A DNA stretch of 64,000 nt from Panicum virgatum (lineage: Eukaryota > Streptophyta > Magnoliopsida > Poales > Poaceae). Below, piece by piece: positions 33,928 to 46,000 of the stretch. Position numbers and translations under genes: made by a program. The notes beneath the pieces are model-generated. The model saw nothing but the letters and a program-made list of their open reading frames with translations. It did not search any database and had not been told where the DNA came from. Positions within the stretch are counted from its first letter, which is position 1. Each line of letters opens with the position of its first letter. The DNA lies in the NCBI RefSeq assembly GCF_016808335.1, contig NC_053141.1:22860640-22924639 (forward strand). Direction: 5' to 3'.

Positions 33928-36900
33928 GCCCTTGCTTCTATAATAGGTGATTAATGTACACTCTGTCTGTTCATTCTATTTGTTGATTTTGCAGTTAATC
34001 AAATTATTTTAATTTGTAATGTAGATGAAGAACAAGAAATATCACGCGCAAGTATTAAGAGAGAGAGAGAGAAAGAGGTATGCTGAGATGCCGGCTCTGA
34101 TCAAACAAGAAAATATAATGAAAATCAGTGAAGAAAGAATTCGGAAGAATAAATCTTTGCCAGGTATTTTTTTTAGCTTATCTTATTTCCAACTTTGCAT
34201 CCAACAAAGGCTTTGCAGTTCTTGAAGCGTCATTATATTTGTAATAACATATAATGATGCTTTTATTAAATTATCATATAATTTATAATATAATCCAGCC
34301 TGAAAATAAATGTCATGTTTTGCATACAATTCCAGTTGAATAGATAAATACGCCTATTACTGGGACCTTACAATCTGCATTAACGCAACAACAATCTCAG
34401 CCATTAACTAGGGCGCGCACTAGAAATGTAGATCCAGAGGATCAGTTTGACTCGGGTTTATGGGAACCAGATGATCCGATGCATGGAGTTGAAGGTATGA
34501 TTATATTGCTATAACATGCCTATCTATTCTTATATTTGATAATTAATAAGTAATGAATAATGAAGTGATTTGTTGTTTGTATATTTTATAGAAAATGATT
34601 TAGATCAACTAAACCTAGAGGATTACGGGCCTGCTGATATAGAGGACGATGAAGCACGTGTATTTCATCACCAGGGTTAGTTACTAATCCGAATGAAATA
34701 AATAATATTAATATATGTTTATTGATAAATAAACGATCCCTTATTTCACTGTATACACAGATTTCTAGTACGAGTATGCTATGGATGCTGATATTAGGTA
34801 CAGAGATTCGGATCTGTATGATGCAGTGTACAAGGATCTGCCAAAGAAACACAGTGTTCTGAAAAAGGCAAAAAACTGTCAATTCTGCCATGCAATGAGA
34901 TTCCCAGGTGAAGGGCCTACCTTCTGTTGCAGGAAAGGGAAGGTTAATATATATATTCCAGAGATACCGGCTGAGCTACACCGATTGTTTGCAAGTCAGA
35001 CTGACAGGGATGCAAAGTATTTTAGGAAGCACGTTCGTTATTTTAACAGTCACTTCTCATTCACAAGCTTTGGAGTTTCCATTGATCACAATCTCGCATC
35101 TGCAAGAGGTACTGGTGTCTATTGTTTTAAAGCACATGGTCAAATTTATCATAGATTGGATCAGCTTGTTCCTGGTGGGAGAGGGCCACGACATATGTAG
35201 CTATACTTTTATGACACTGATGAGACCATTGCGCATAGGGTCGAGAGGTCTCCTAAGCTTGATACTTCAATGATCCGGTTGATTTTGAGGATTTTGCAGG
35301 ACAATCCATATGTGCTTCTATTCAAGAATCTCTGTTCGGTGTCTAACATTGCAGAGTACAACATTGAACTTAATACGAGCATATCTGTTGATCAGAGGAG
35401 ATATAACGCACCTGGAATGGATCAGGTCGCTGCTATATGGATGGATGGTAACGACCCTCGGCCGCTGTTTTCTCGTAGCATAATAATATATGGCACTGAG
35501 GATCGACCTCACTATATTAGGGCGTATCATGGTTGCTATGGCCCATTAGCCTACCCTTTGTTGTTGCCTAGTGGTGAGACTGGATGGGAGGATAAAAAGA
35601 TTGAATATCAGGATCCACCTCCTACTAAGCCGAAGAGAAAGTATACCAAGCGTAATAATCATGGTTTGTTTAGTATTTTCTAATTTCTAATTGTCTTCAG
35701 ATAATAAATATGGTAGATAGCAATATTAATTATTTATTTCTATTTTTGAGAGTAAACATATATTATCCTATTTACAGATGAAAATGTTGATGAGGAATCT
35801 GGTGCAGTTCAGCTGCAGCCTCTTAAGAAGGCAAAACACCGACATCCACTGCATTATGATTTTAATGGGGAAGGCCATGATATGGAAGAGGATAGTGGGG
35901 AAGAGGATGGTCCCGATGATGATCTCGACGACATAGGTATATCAAGAAGTTTTCCAATTATTTTAATGTATTGCATATGGTTTCACCTTACAACTCTCTC
36001 CCACCTAATGACAGCTGGTGGAGGATCCCGGTGCCATGTCAGCACGAGGGAGTATTATTGTTTCAAGCTACAAATTCGTGAAGGTCATTCAATGTGCTCT
36101 TTCATGCTGGTCGGCTTTTCCAGCAATTTGCAGTTGATATGTATGTCAAGGTTGAGTGAATGCGTCTAGACTGGTACGCGAAGCCAGCACATCAGGCTAT
36201 AATTTGTGCAGATCTATATCAGGTGAGATCAATTTAACTAATAATCATTATGATCGCTAATTGGAAGTAATTATGTCAATTAGCATCTAAAATGTTTTGA
36301 ATTTACTGTGGACATGGTCTTCTTGACATGCTCGCTGTGGGAGAGGCTGATGCTTCAAAGGCTGGCCTTAGGGTTGTTTTGAGTAAGGATTTCCCTGGCA
36401 GTGATCGTGATGTGCAATGTAGGTTCATGGATGCAATGACACTGGTTACGCGGTATGGCAAGCCGGATTTCTTCGTAACAATGACGTGCAATCCGTATTG
36501 GGATGAGATAGTTGCAGAATTGCTACCAGGACAGACACCCCAAGATCGACCTGATGTTGTTGCCAGGGTGTATCATGCCAAGTTGCTGGACCTTCAGGAT
36601 TTTTTGATTAAAAAGGGTCGCTTGGGCAAGGTTGCTGCATGGGCGCATGTAACAGAGTTTCAGAAAAGGGACCTGCCACACGAGCACTTTCTACTGGTTA
36701 TGGATCCAGGGAGTAAGTTAAAGAGTCCTGATAATTTTGATAAATATATTTCAGCTGAACTTCCAGACAAGAAAAAGTATCCTGAGCTACACAAGCTTGT
36801 ATGCAAATACATGATGCACGGTCCATGTGGAGTTCTAAATAAAAACTATCCATGCACGGTTGATGGGGAATGTCGCTTCCAGTATCCTCGCCAGTTTAGT

Positions 36901-37090
36901 GAAAGTACTCAACAGGGAAAGGATTCTTATCCAATATACAGAAGAGGAGAGGATGGGCAGAAAGTGAAAGTACGTAATGAATGGCTGGATAACCGATGGG
37001 TGGTTCCTTATAATCCAATCCTGCTTATGAGGTATAATTGCCACATTAATGTCAAGATTTGTTGCAGTATCAAGTCTGTTAAGTATCTCT

Positions 37091-37188
<98 letters not shown>

Positions 37189-39643
37189 GGCATGATCGGA
37201 CATCTTTCTCTATTGAGCCTAAGGATAATGGGAAGAAAGTAATTAATGAGATAAAACAGTACGGGAATTCTAGAATGATAACTGCAATAGAGGCTATGTA
37301 CAGACTATATGCATTTAAGTTGTATTCTATGTCTCCACCGGTTCTGCAGATGCAAGTGCACCTTGAGGGTATGCATATAGTTGCCTATAAGTCTACTGCT
37401 AACCTGAATAATGTTGTGCGGTCTGAAAAATCACAAAGGTCCATGCTTACAGTGTGTTTCAAAGTGAACAGATCAAACCCTGTATCTTGCCAATATCTCT
37501 ATAGGGAGTTTCCGGAGCACTTCACTTGGAACAAATCAAAAAAGTTTTGGAGGCCCAGGAAAACTAAAAGGATTTAGATTGACAGTTTGGTTTATGCAAA
37601 TCCTGCCGAAGGTGAGAGGTATTACCTTCGGATCATGTTGAACCATGTTAAAGGTGCGACCTCATATGAGAATCTGAGAACATGGAGGGGTGTTACATAT
37701 GCGACATTTAGACAGGTATGTGAGGCTATGGGGCTTGTTGAATCAGACAAGTCACTTGATGACTGCCCTAGGGAGTCGGCTGAGTTCAGGATGACTTGTT
37801 CATTGCGGAGGCTTTTAGCCACTATAATGGTTTTTTGTGAGTGTGCTAATATCCAACGTCTTTGGGATAACCATCTTGACTCTATGTCTGAGGATTTTTG
37901 CCGTACATGTGACAACAGCTCGATAGTTAAACAGATGGTGCTTAGAGATGTATCATATCATTTGACATCTATGGGCAAGGATATCAGACACTACAGTCTG
38001 CCGGAGCTACAACAGACTGGTACGTAATCTTGATTGCTTTAGTTATACATTCATATGCTTTGAGTACCATTATCTATAATTTCAACTCATGAAAATGTTT
38101 GTCCTATTTCCATGCTTTACAGAGGAAGAGTGGTCGAGGGATCATTATAGGGAACTCACTGAGGAGCAGAACCTTGGATTTGATGAAGATCATCTAAAAA
38201 TTGTTGATACACTTAATGCAAAACAAATGGCTAGTTATGAGGAAATTCTTGATCATGTTTTGAAGAACAAAGGATACGTGTTCTTTGTAGATGGTCCAGG
38301 CGGCACCAGTAAAACTTATCTCTACAAGGCTTTGATTGCTAAGGTGCGGTCAATGGATCTTATTACTGTTGCTACTGCTACATCTGGTATAGCTGCTTCC
38401 ATTATGCCTGGTGGGCACACCACACATTCCTGGTTCAAGATTCCAATAAAACTGAGTGGCAATACCATGTGTAGCTTTACAAAGCAGGGTGGCACTGCAG
38501 AGCTGCTTAGAAGGGCATCTTTGATAATATGGGATGAGGTTGCAATGACTAAGAGGCAAGCAATTGAGGCTCTTGACAGGTCACTGAGGGATATTATGGG
38601 ATGTGATATGCCATTCGGAGGGAAGGTTATGTTGTTTGGTGGCGACTTCAGACAGGTTCTCCCTGTGGTGCCGCGTGGTACGAGAGCCCAGATCACTGAT
38701 GCAACCTTACTAAGGTCATACATCTGGGAAAGCGTTCGGCGGATCAGGTTGACCCAGAACATGCCAACTCAGGCTGATATGTGGTTTGCAGATTACCTAT
38801 TGAGGATCGGTAATGGGACAGAGGACACTTTTGATGGTGACTACGTGTGGTGTGGCTTCTTGATGACATTTTGATTCACAATCCTCCTGACGATGATTCC
38901 ATTGACATTCTTATTGATAGGGTGTTCCCAGATCTTGTCGCTAATTGCACTTCTGCCACTTATATGCGTGAGCGTGCAATACTATCTACCAGGAATGAAC
39001 ATGTTGATACAGTGAATGCACTTATGATTGATAGATTTTCAGGGAAGCAAAAGGTTTTCTACAACTTCGAAACTGTCGATGACTCACGCAACAATTATCC
39101 TCTTGATTTTCTCAACTCGATTACCACTAATGGGCTGCCCCCTCATGAGCTGAAGGTTAAGAAGAATTGTCCTGTTATATTGCTTCGTAATCTCGATCCT
39201 CATAATGGCCTCTGCAATGGAACTCGGCTGGTGGTACGGGGATTCCACAATAATTCAATTGATGCTGAGATTGTTAATGGGCAACATGCAGGAAAGAGGG
39301 TGTTCATACCGAGGATACCAATGTCTTCCTCGGAAGACCTCACTCTTCCGTTCAAATTTAAGAGGAAGCGATTCCCCATCCAGTTGAGTTTTGCAATGAT
39401 AATTAACAAGCCGCAGGGTCAGACCATACCTAATGTAGGTATCTACCTCCCCGAGCATGTGTTTTCACACGGACAGCTGTATGTGGCACTATCAAAAGGT
39501 GTATCTCGTGAGAGCACGTGGGTTCTTGCAAAGAGAAACATGAACATCGATCCTACTAGAAAGAGTACGAAGAATATTGTATATAGATATGTCTTGGAAT
39601 CGTGTGGTGTGTTCGTGCAGCAACTTTATATAACCGTATGGTG
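33928..39643 (+). pseudogene. Autonomous Helitron RepHel gene, 3' exons (Rep and Pif1-type helicase), degenerate
   Basis: This continues the gene begun at 10350. A basic exon at 34025-34165 (KNKKYHAQVLRERERKRYAE) and acidic exons (34390-34680) precede the Helitron-like N domain (34781-35683: CQFCHAMRFPGEGPTFCC, VSIDHNLASARGTG). A TAG at 35198-35200 follows PRHM. The Rep nuclease region (36328-37640) has the H-x-H motif PHEHFLLVM (histidine codons at 36679 and 36685) and the start of the catalytic-tyrosine motif, VKYLYKYIY. An (AT)45 tract then shifts the frame. A TAG lies at 37575-37577. The helicase (about 38120-39590) has Walker A GPGGTSKTYLY (usually GTGKT), Walker B IIWDEVAM and GGDFRQVLPVV. 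A one-base frameshift near 38850 follows. The C-terminal blocks (INKPQGQTIPNVGIYLPEHV, YVALSKGVSRE) are intact. The gene would have encoded rolling-circle transposition, but this copy is dead. Confidence 0.9.
37095..37184 (+). repeat. (AT)45 microsatellite inside Helitron Rep coding sequence
   Basis: Ninety bases of pure AT dinucleotide lie between ...CTCTACAA and AAGGGCATGATCGG. The flanking codons encode the catalytic-tyrosine helix and then KGHDRTSFSIEP. At the present length the downstream coding frame differs from the upstream frame. Confidence 0.97.
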
Positions 39644-40340
39644 AAGTAATATGCAAAGTTGAAGAAGGTTAGCTCCATATCTTTACTATAAAAGTTGAAA
39701 CATGAACATCGATCCTTTACTGAAAATGTTTTCCATTGCTCTACAGGATCCATTTGTTCTCAGAAAGTGGTTCCTAATTGAAGTTTTAAAATGTCATTTT
39801 AATGAGAGCGCAAATAACATTTCAAAGGATATAAGAGCTGTTGTCTACTCCATAAGGAACATAGATGTCGAGAAGTATTATTAAATTTCCTGTATTGTCA
39901 TGCCCACGTCTTATGGTATTTGTTATTTATAGATAAACAGATATAAAGACTTAAATCTAATACATATTTGGTCTCTATTATATGAAAACAAGTAATATTT
40001 TAAATACAATTGTTCTTTAAACACGTGCCCCACTAGTCTTATAAAGATCGAAAACAATTGAAAATATTTTTCACCCAAATTTAGTCCACCGTACCCCTCA
40101 TGTTGGACACACCCGTCAGACATCAAAAAGATAAAACGACTAGCAGATCCATTAAAACGAAGAGTTAGACAACATTTCTACCAAAAATATGAAACTTTTT
40201 CACCCCGTCCGCTGTCTTACCCGGCCGTTGTACCTATACCCGCCCAATGTCGCCACTCTTCCGACCTTCCCCTCCGCTATTAATCAGTCTCGTCAAAATC
40301 AATCCTGCCTATCTCTCCAGTCTAGAGTTCGCTAAATCAT
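39644..40340. other. AT-rich flank after the Helitron gene, with a Helitron-5'-like word
   Basis: At 39680 TCTTTACTATAAAAGTTG + AAAC resembles the 5' terminus at 7947. It runs straight into ATGAACATCGATCCT, a 20-bp repeat of helicase sequence at 39535-39554 (second copy 39697-39716). A short frame with an acceptor-like CTACAG encodes DPFVLRKWFLIEVLKCHF (39749 on), of unknown origin. From about 39900 nothing recognisable is seen. Confidence 0.4.
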
Positions 40341-41040
40341 AGATTGAATTGAACCGGGCATATGCAAGGCAATCAACGCAATCGTCTTCCGAGGCCTCGC
40401 TATCTTCTACTTCGTCCGCTGCCGGCGCTGATGCTGCAGCCATGGAGAACGCTCGGTCGTGCTGTCCCACGGCAGCGGCGCCAGAGGGACCGCCTCCAAG
40501 CAGCCAAAAGCGGATCCAGCAGGTACATCGCCGGATCAGAGGAGGCGCTCCAGGGTGTGCATATGGCCAGGGATGGAGGAGGAAGAAAGGACCTGAGGCA
40601 TGATTGCGGAGGTGGCCGTGGAGGCAACAGGACGGTGTTGACCTCGATGATGGATTGGGCTGCTTGACGCGGCGGTGTGCCCCTGAGCGGCCACGCTCGA
40701 CGAGTGCAGCTGTCGTCTCGCCGGTAGGGGCACCTGGTAGCCTCGATCGAGGCACAACGCAGCGGTTGAATGACGAGCAGGATGTCGCCGTGGTGGTCGG
40801 GGACGGAGGTGCGAGAGGAAGAGCTCAGGCGCCGTGGTGGCCACGCTCGACGAGTGCAGCTGTCGTCTCGCCGGTAGGGGCACCCGGTAGCCTCGATCGA
40901 GGCACAGTGCAGCAGTTGAATGACAAACAGGATGGCGCCGTGGTGGTCGGGGATGGAGGTGCGAGAGGAAGAGCTCGGGGGGTGCGGGCAGGACCGCGGA
41001 CCCCGTCGGTAAGAAAAAAAATAATGCCCTTTTGGTAGAA
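40341..41040. other. GC-rich gene-fragment region with a 150-bp tandem duplication
   Basis: CCACGCTCGACGAGTGCAGC begins at 40691 and again at 40841, so a 150-bp unit is duplicated (about 40691-40990) with a few substitutions. The units include GGTAGCCTCGATCGAGGCAC and GTGGTGGTCGGGGA. Several frames are open on both strands because the sequence is GC-rich, and none shows a known domain. Confidence 0.6.
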
Positions 41041-41149
41041 ACCAAAAATCACACCGGAACATGTGCGCCACGGCGGGCAGCGGCGCGCACAAGTTCGTCG
41101 ACATCTTTCCCCCGCTGCTGCTGCGGCGGCCGGGCCGGCACCTACTGTC

Positions 41150-41388
41150 GGCGCTCCTACGAGACCTACACCGTCCACACCTGGATGCTGAGGATGGTCG
41201 ACATGGCGTGGGTGATGGACGGCATCGTCGACGCCGTCAAGCTCTGGGCCCTCAACGCCTACCACGGCCTCCCACACCTCCAGCTGGGGTATACCCGCCC
41301 CGTCGTAAGCACCGACGACCCCCATGCCATCAGATTAGTGGTTGAGGGAAACAGAGTTTGGCTGATCATGCTGGACACGAGGAGCTAG
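41150..41388 (+). pseudogene. Plant DUF1618-like gene fragment (tentative)
   Basis: The frame ending TAG at 41386-41388 encodes SYETYTVHTWMLRMVDMAWV, then AVKLWALNAYHGLPHLQLGY, PHAIRLVV and VWLIMLDTRS. This pattern resembles the C-terminal part of the large grass family with DUF1618 domains, identified from memory of the family style. Upstream sequence in the same frame looks unrelated. It is probably a transposed fragment rather than a gene. Confidence 0.4.
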
Positions 41389-42481
41389 CATGACCTTACA
41401 GTCAGTCGTCCGTTACACCGAAAGGAACTGGTTCCATCATACGAATAATATGAATCCCAGCAAGGGCTCTGGCTACCTTAATTCTTATCCAAGTAGCAGC
41501 AATGGTGATACGTCGGCGATGAACTGCCAATAAAACATGATGTCAAGAATTCAGTGCAACTTCGAAGTTGTCTTCTGAACCTGTGCAAGTTTCGGAGATC
41601 CTGATGGCGCTTGAAGAGGCGATGCTAGAAATTTTTGGTACCGGGGTCGATGTATAGTAATCTTGATTTTTTATAGGGTCATTTGGTATAAACTATAGGG
41701 ATTTAAAGGTGATTTGCCGGTGGTCGTCGGGGTCGGTGGACCCCGACGGCTGGCTGCAGCTCCGCCCCAGAGAGGTACCCAGTCTGGCTGATAACTTGCT
41801 CAATGGGTTTGCAAAGGACAAGGTTGAATAGAGACTTGAAGAGCATACTAAGTGATTTCAAACTGAATCCAAGCAGTTACAATAAACTGAGAGTACTCAA
41901 AAAGAAATGCTCCGAGAATATATTTGGAACCCTGTAATATGAAAAGATAAGCAGCTTGAAGCACAGTATCACTATGATTGAGAAAAAGGAGTGTAGAGAC
42001 CTAACAAAGAAGGCTTTGCTACGGTACTCCAATTACCTCATAGGCGGTAAGAGCTTCAATAAATCTGGACCCTTGAATTTTAGAAGAGACAAGCCAATTA
42101 ATTAAATGTAAAAAAGATATTACTTGCTATTTCGGTTATCATGCATGCAGGTGGAATCTGGCGTGGATTGCTCCGATCCCCCTTGTTTGCTCGGAGGTTG
42201 TTGAATTGAATCTACACGTAGTATACTAGTATGTCACATTTATTTGTTGCCAGTTGGAATAATAAAAATGTACAAACATATTATGTATCAGTTGAATCTA
42301 AATCTAATCTGGCTATAGGTTTCGAGCAAAATCTGATAGATTGATTCCATGTATGTATACCTTTCAAAAAGTAACAAATTATTTATGTCTTTCAAAACAA
42401 TTGTCACGTGCATAAGGTCACATATATCTTAAAAATATAACATCCATAAGCCATATTTTTCTTTTTTTTAAATCATGTTAT
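41389..42481. other. Intergenic stretch, no gene recognised
   Basis: Short, mostly AT-rich sequence. A palindrome-like GGGGTCGGTGGACCCCGACG lies near 41730 and may belong to a degraded MITE. No open frame of interest and no RNA gene were recognised. Confidence 0.5.
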
Positions 42482-43027
42482 TGTTGGCGCAGAACTAGGG
42501 CCAACACACCAAACCGCTAGAACGCGCAGCGAGCGACGGCACGACGCAACGCCGATGCTCAGACCGGTCAGACCGGTCGGGTATACCGGTCAAACCAATT
42601 GTCGCCGGGAAGACCGACGGCGAGACCAACGAACGTCGCCCGGGAAGGACCCGTCAGGGTAGGCGCACGCAGGGTTGCTCTAGGGTCGGCATGACACCTA
42701 GAATACCCTCAATCGACGTAGAGACGAAAGAGGAACAACAAGTAGTAGATGAGAAAAAACTAGGGCAAAGAGAAAAGATAAAAAGATAAAAGTTTTTGTA
42801 TTTGGTGGATTGGATACCCTAATCGACATTGACCCTTTATATTTATAGGGTGGGGCGGACTTATCCCGCAAGAAATCCTATTACAAGATCTAAATCTATA
42901 AAAATTCCTAATTGTACTCGGACTCTGTTTGGACCGGTCAGAACGGTTAGACCCACCAGTCGGTCATACCAGACCAGCTACAATACCTAGACCGGTTGGT
43001 CTAGTCTGCTGCCAATTTTGGTCATCA
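42482..43027 (-). repeat. 3' LTR of the Dasheng-like element (546 bp)
   Basis: In minus orientation it starts TGATGACCAAAATTGGCAGC and ends GCGCCAACA. The polypurine tract (a G6 run, C6 at 43035-43040 on plus) sits a few bases inside. It contains several ACCGGTC/GACCGGT repeats. Confidence 0.7.
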
Positions 43028-43040
43028 ATATATGCCCCCC

Positions 43041-46000
43041 TGTTCTTTGGCAAAACTTGCATGCCAAAGAACACTCTTCTGGATCAAAATTTTCTAAGGG
43101 CGATGAATAAAACATCGGCCATATTTTATACTAAGGGTGATAGATTCTATCGGCTGTATCTTGCTTCTTCTTCAAGCTGATGACGAAACAACTTACTTAG
43201 GCCTCCATACCTGCTTCATGGTCACCGACCTTGCTAGTACAACCTCCGCTTGTTGTTCCATGGACTCCTTCTTGCGCATCCGTTGCAGCCTTCTCTTTTG
43301 GGTGTGAGACAAGCCTGAGGGACACCACCTCGGCTGTAGATATTTTGAATCTTGTTTTATGCCCTTCTAACACTCTTTGCTGCAATCATTGTCTTTTTTA
43401 TGAGATTATCGCTAATCGGTCTTTGTGAAGCATAACTCGGATATATATGAGGATAATGAATATAATATGACGGCATGTGTATCCTACTATAATCCAAAGG
43501 CGTATAATAAGAATACCAGCAATACCATGGTGCAATCAGTCCATTAAATGAATTACCTTGGCTCAAACTCGATTGCTCTTGAGACGATGATGGCTTTGTA
43601 TCCTTAACTTTGTCTGGCAGTCCCTTCTGCTTCTGGATGACTCCTTTCTTCTCATATTTGGCCAGGAGTTCTTTAAAACTCGGCCTTTCTTTTTCTTTTT
43701 TGTTTCTGGAATTTTTCTAGAATTCCCAGAGTGACCGGTCAGATCGGTTTCTAGACCGGTCAGACCGGTCTTAGCAGACCTGGCGCCTTTGTTCTTTTCT
43801 TGCCCCCCCCCCCGAGAGCTGAATTCTTCAATGAATCTTCAGGAATTTTCTTTGCTGGGACTCCCTGGTGAGATTTTGAAAGCTCAGATCTCTCTTCACC
43901 AACAATTATGTTTTTTCCTTTTGCTGATTCAGCTTGATTTGGCCGAATTAACACTTTGGGATTATTCAATTCAAGCATGTGTGTATGTGAAGGAAAAGGA
44001 TTCTGATCCACCTTCATTTGTGGAACAATTATTCGGCCTTCATTAACAGCCGATTGAATTTGCCTCCGAAGTACATTGCAATCATATTGCAATCATTAGT
44101 GGCATGAGAGAAAGTATTATAAAATTTGCAATAAGCTCACCGCTTTAATTCTTCAAGCGGTTGTATAACATGCGACATCTTGAAGTATCCATTCTTATAT
44201 AATTCATCAAATATCCTCTCGCATTTATATACATCAAAAGTAAATCTTACCTGCCGATCTTTGTGAATCGGCTTAAGAGAACCACAAACACAAGGTTTAT
44301 CATTGGAGGGCCAAACAAATTCAGCAGTATAAACATCTTTACCTTCATCGTCTGAGCAATTTGAATCGCACCCAAGCACATAAACAGGACGATTAGGCTT
44401 TTCATTGGATTTTGTGAATCTATAGCCTCTTTAGCTCGGCTTTCATTAGCCAGAGCTTTTTGTAAGACTTGACTAACATCTAAATATTCTTGTCCCTCTA
44501 GCTTTGCTTTATGAAAATCAAGTAAACTAGCAAAAACTAGATCAGCAATCTCTATCAGAAATTGTCAAAACTATAACATCAGTTTCTAGTATCTCTAAAT
44601 CTTTTAATATACTCAGAAACACTTTCATGTATCTTTTGCTTAACCGATGTAAGATGTGACAATTTCAATTCAATTTCACCAGTAAAGAAATAATCATGGA
44701 ATTTCTGCTCTAAATCGGCCTATGTGCGAACAGAATTGGGTGGCAATGAAATAAACCAAGTAAATGCAGCACCCGATAGAGATAAAGGAAATAATCTCAA
44801 TTTGTAAATATCACTAGTACTAGCTTCACCACATTGTATAATAAACTAGCCGATATGCTCTAATGTAGTTCTACTATCATCATTAGTGAATTTAACAAAT
44901 TCAAAAAATTTAAAACCATGTGGATATGCAACATGCTCGTACCCATCAGGATATGGTCTCTTATATGATCGGCATCTCCCTTTTGGATCTATACTAAAAG
45001 TTTGTCTAAAAATTTTAATCACTTCATCTTTAATGCTGCCAGATCCAAAATCATCGGCCATAGGCCCACTTACATTAGGTGTACCATGATGTTGAGCAAA
45101 GTTCGGCGGTGTAGAATGTCGCAACGAACTTGCTGCCCCATAGGGCACATTGGTATTAGGTGATGCATTATAATTAATTTGGCTATGCTAATTAGCCGAA
45201 TTAGTCACAATAGCATTATTAGTTGGAGTTGCCGAACCACACATTGTCTTATCGGTATTAGATGTAGATGTATCATTACCGACAGACATCATGTAACAGC
45301 CCACGGGCTAGATGGGCCGGGCCAAATACGCGAGTTACTGTAGCGTCGCGGATACTGTTCATCCGCAGGAATTGTCCCATACTGGAAGTTGATTGAGAGC
45401 CAGACCAATTTTAATACCAGGCCCAGGGAGGCTGAATTATTCCGGTTGCAACCTTTTGTGCGAAGCGAGGACGAAAGCGCAAGAGAGTTATTTAGCAGGT
45501 GTGTTTTACTCAACGTGCAGAGTAGATCTTAGCCGTTCTCCCGGGCCGGGTCGTTATAGTGGTATCAGAGCCAACTCTCGCGGTTTCACACCACATGCGG
45601 GCAGAAGTGCGCGGGCATGAGCACGAGCGCGTGGGGGCGCAGATGCCAAGGCATGTGGACGGGCGTGTGCGAGGCATGGACGTCGCACAGGGACCGTTGG
45701 CACTGGACACACGGACGTGGCACATGGGATTGTTAGCACTAGATGTATGGGATGTGGCCAAAAGAGAAGATCCTGGTATTTAGGTTGGTCTGGTACTCGA
45801 CAGGGACGTCGAGTCCTAAGAGAGGGTGATTGTAACAGCCCATGGGCCGGATGGGCCGGGCCAAATATGCGAGTTACTATAGCACTGGTTTCGGATTACT
45901 GTAGCGTCGCAGACACTGTTCATCCATCTGAATTGTCCCATACTGAAAGTTGATTGAGAGCTAGACCAATTTAAATACCAGGCCCAGGGAGACTGAATAA

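Noticed and set aside
36960..37242. Long run of alternating Tyr/Ile as a possible membrane or repeat protein
   Set aside because: It is the translation of the (AT)45 microsatellite and not a protein feature.
40025..40040. CTAGT at 40032-40036 as the 3' end of the autonomous Helitron
   Set aside because: No stem-loop at the right distance upstream; only a CACGTG palindrome is nearby.
45559..45783. 74-codon frame inside the TRIM as a retained gene
   Set aside because: It begins at the primer site, has no domain and is within chance length.
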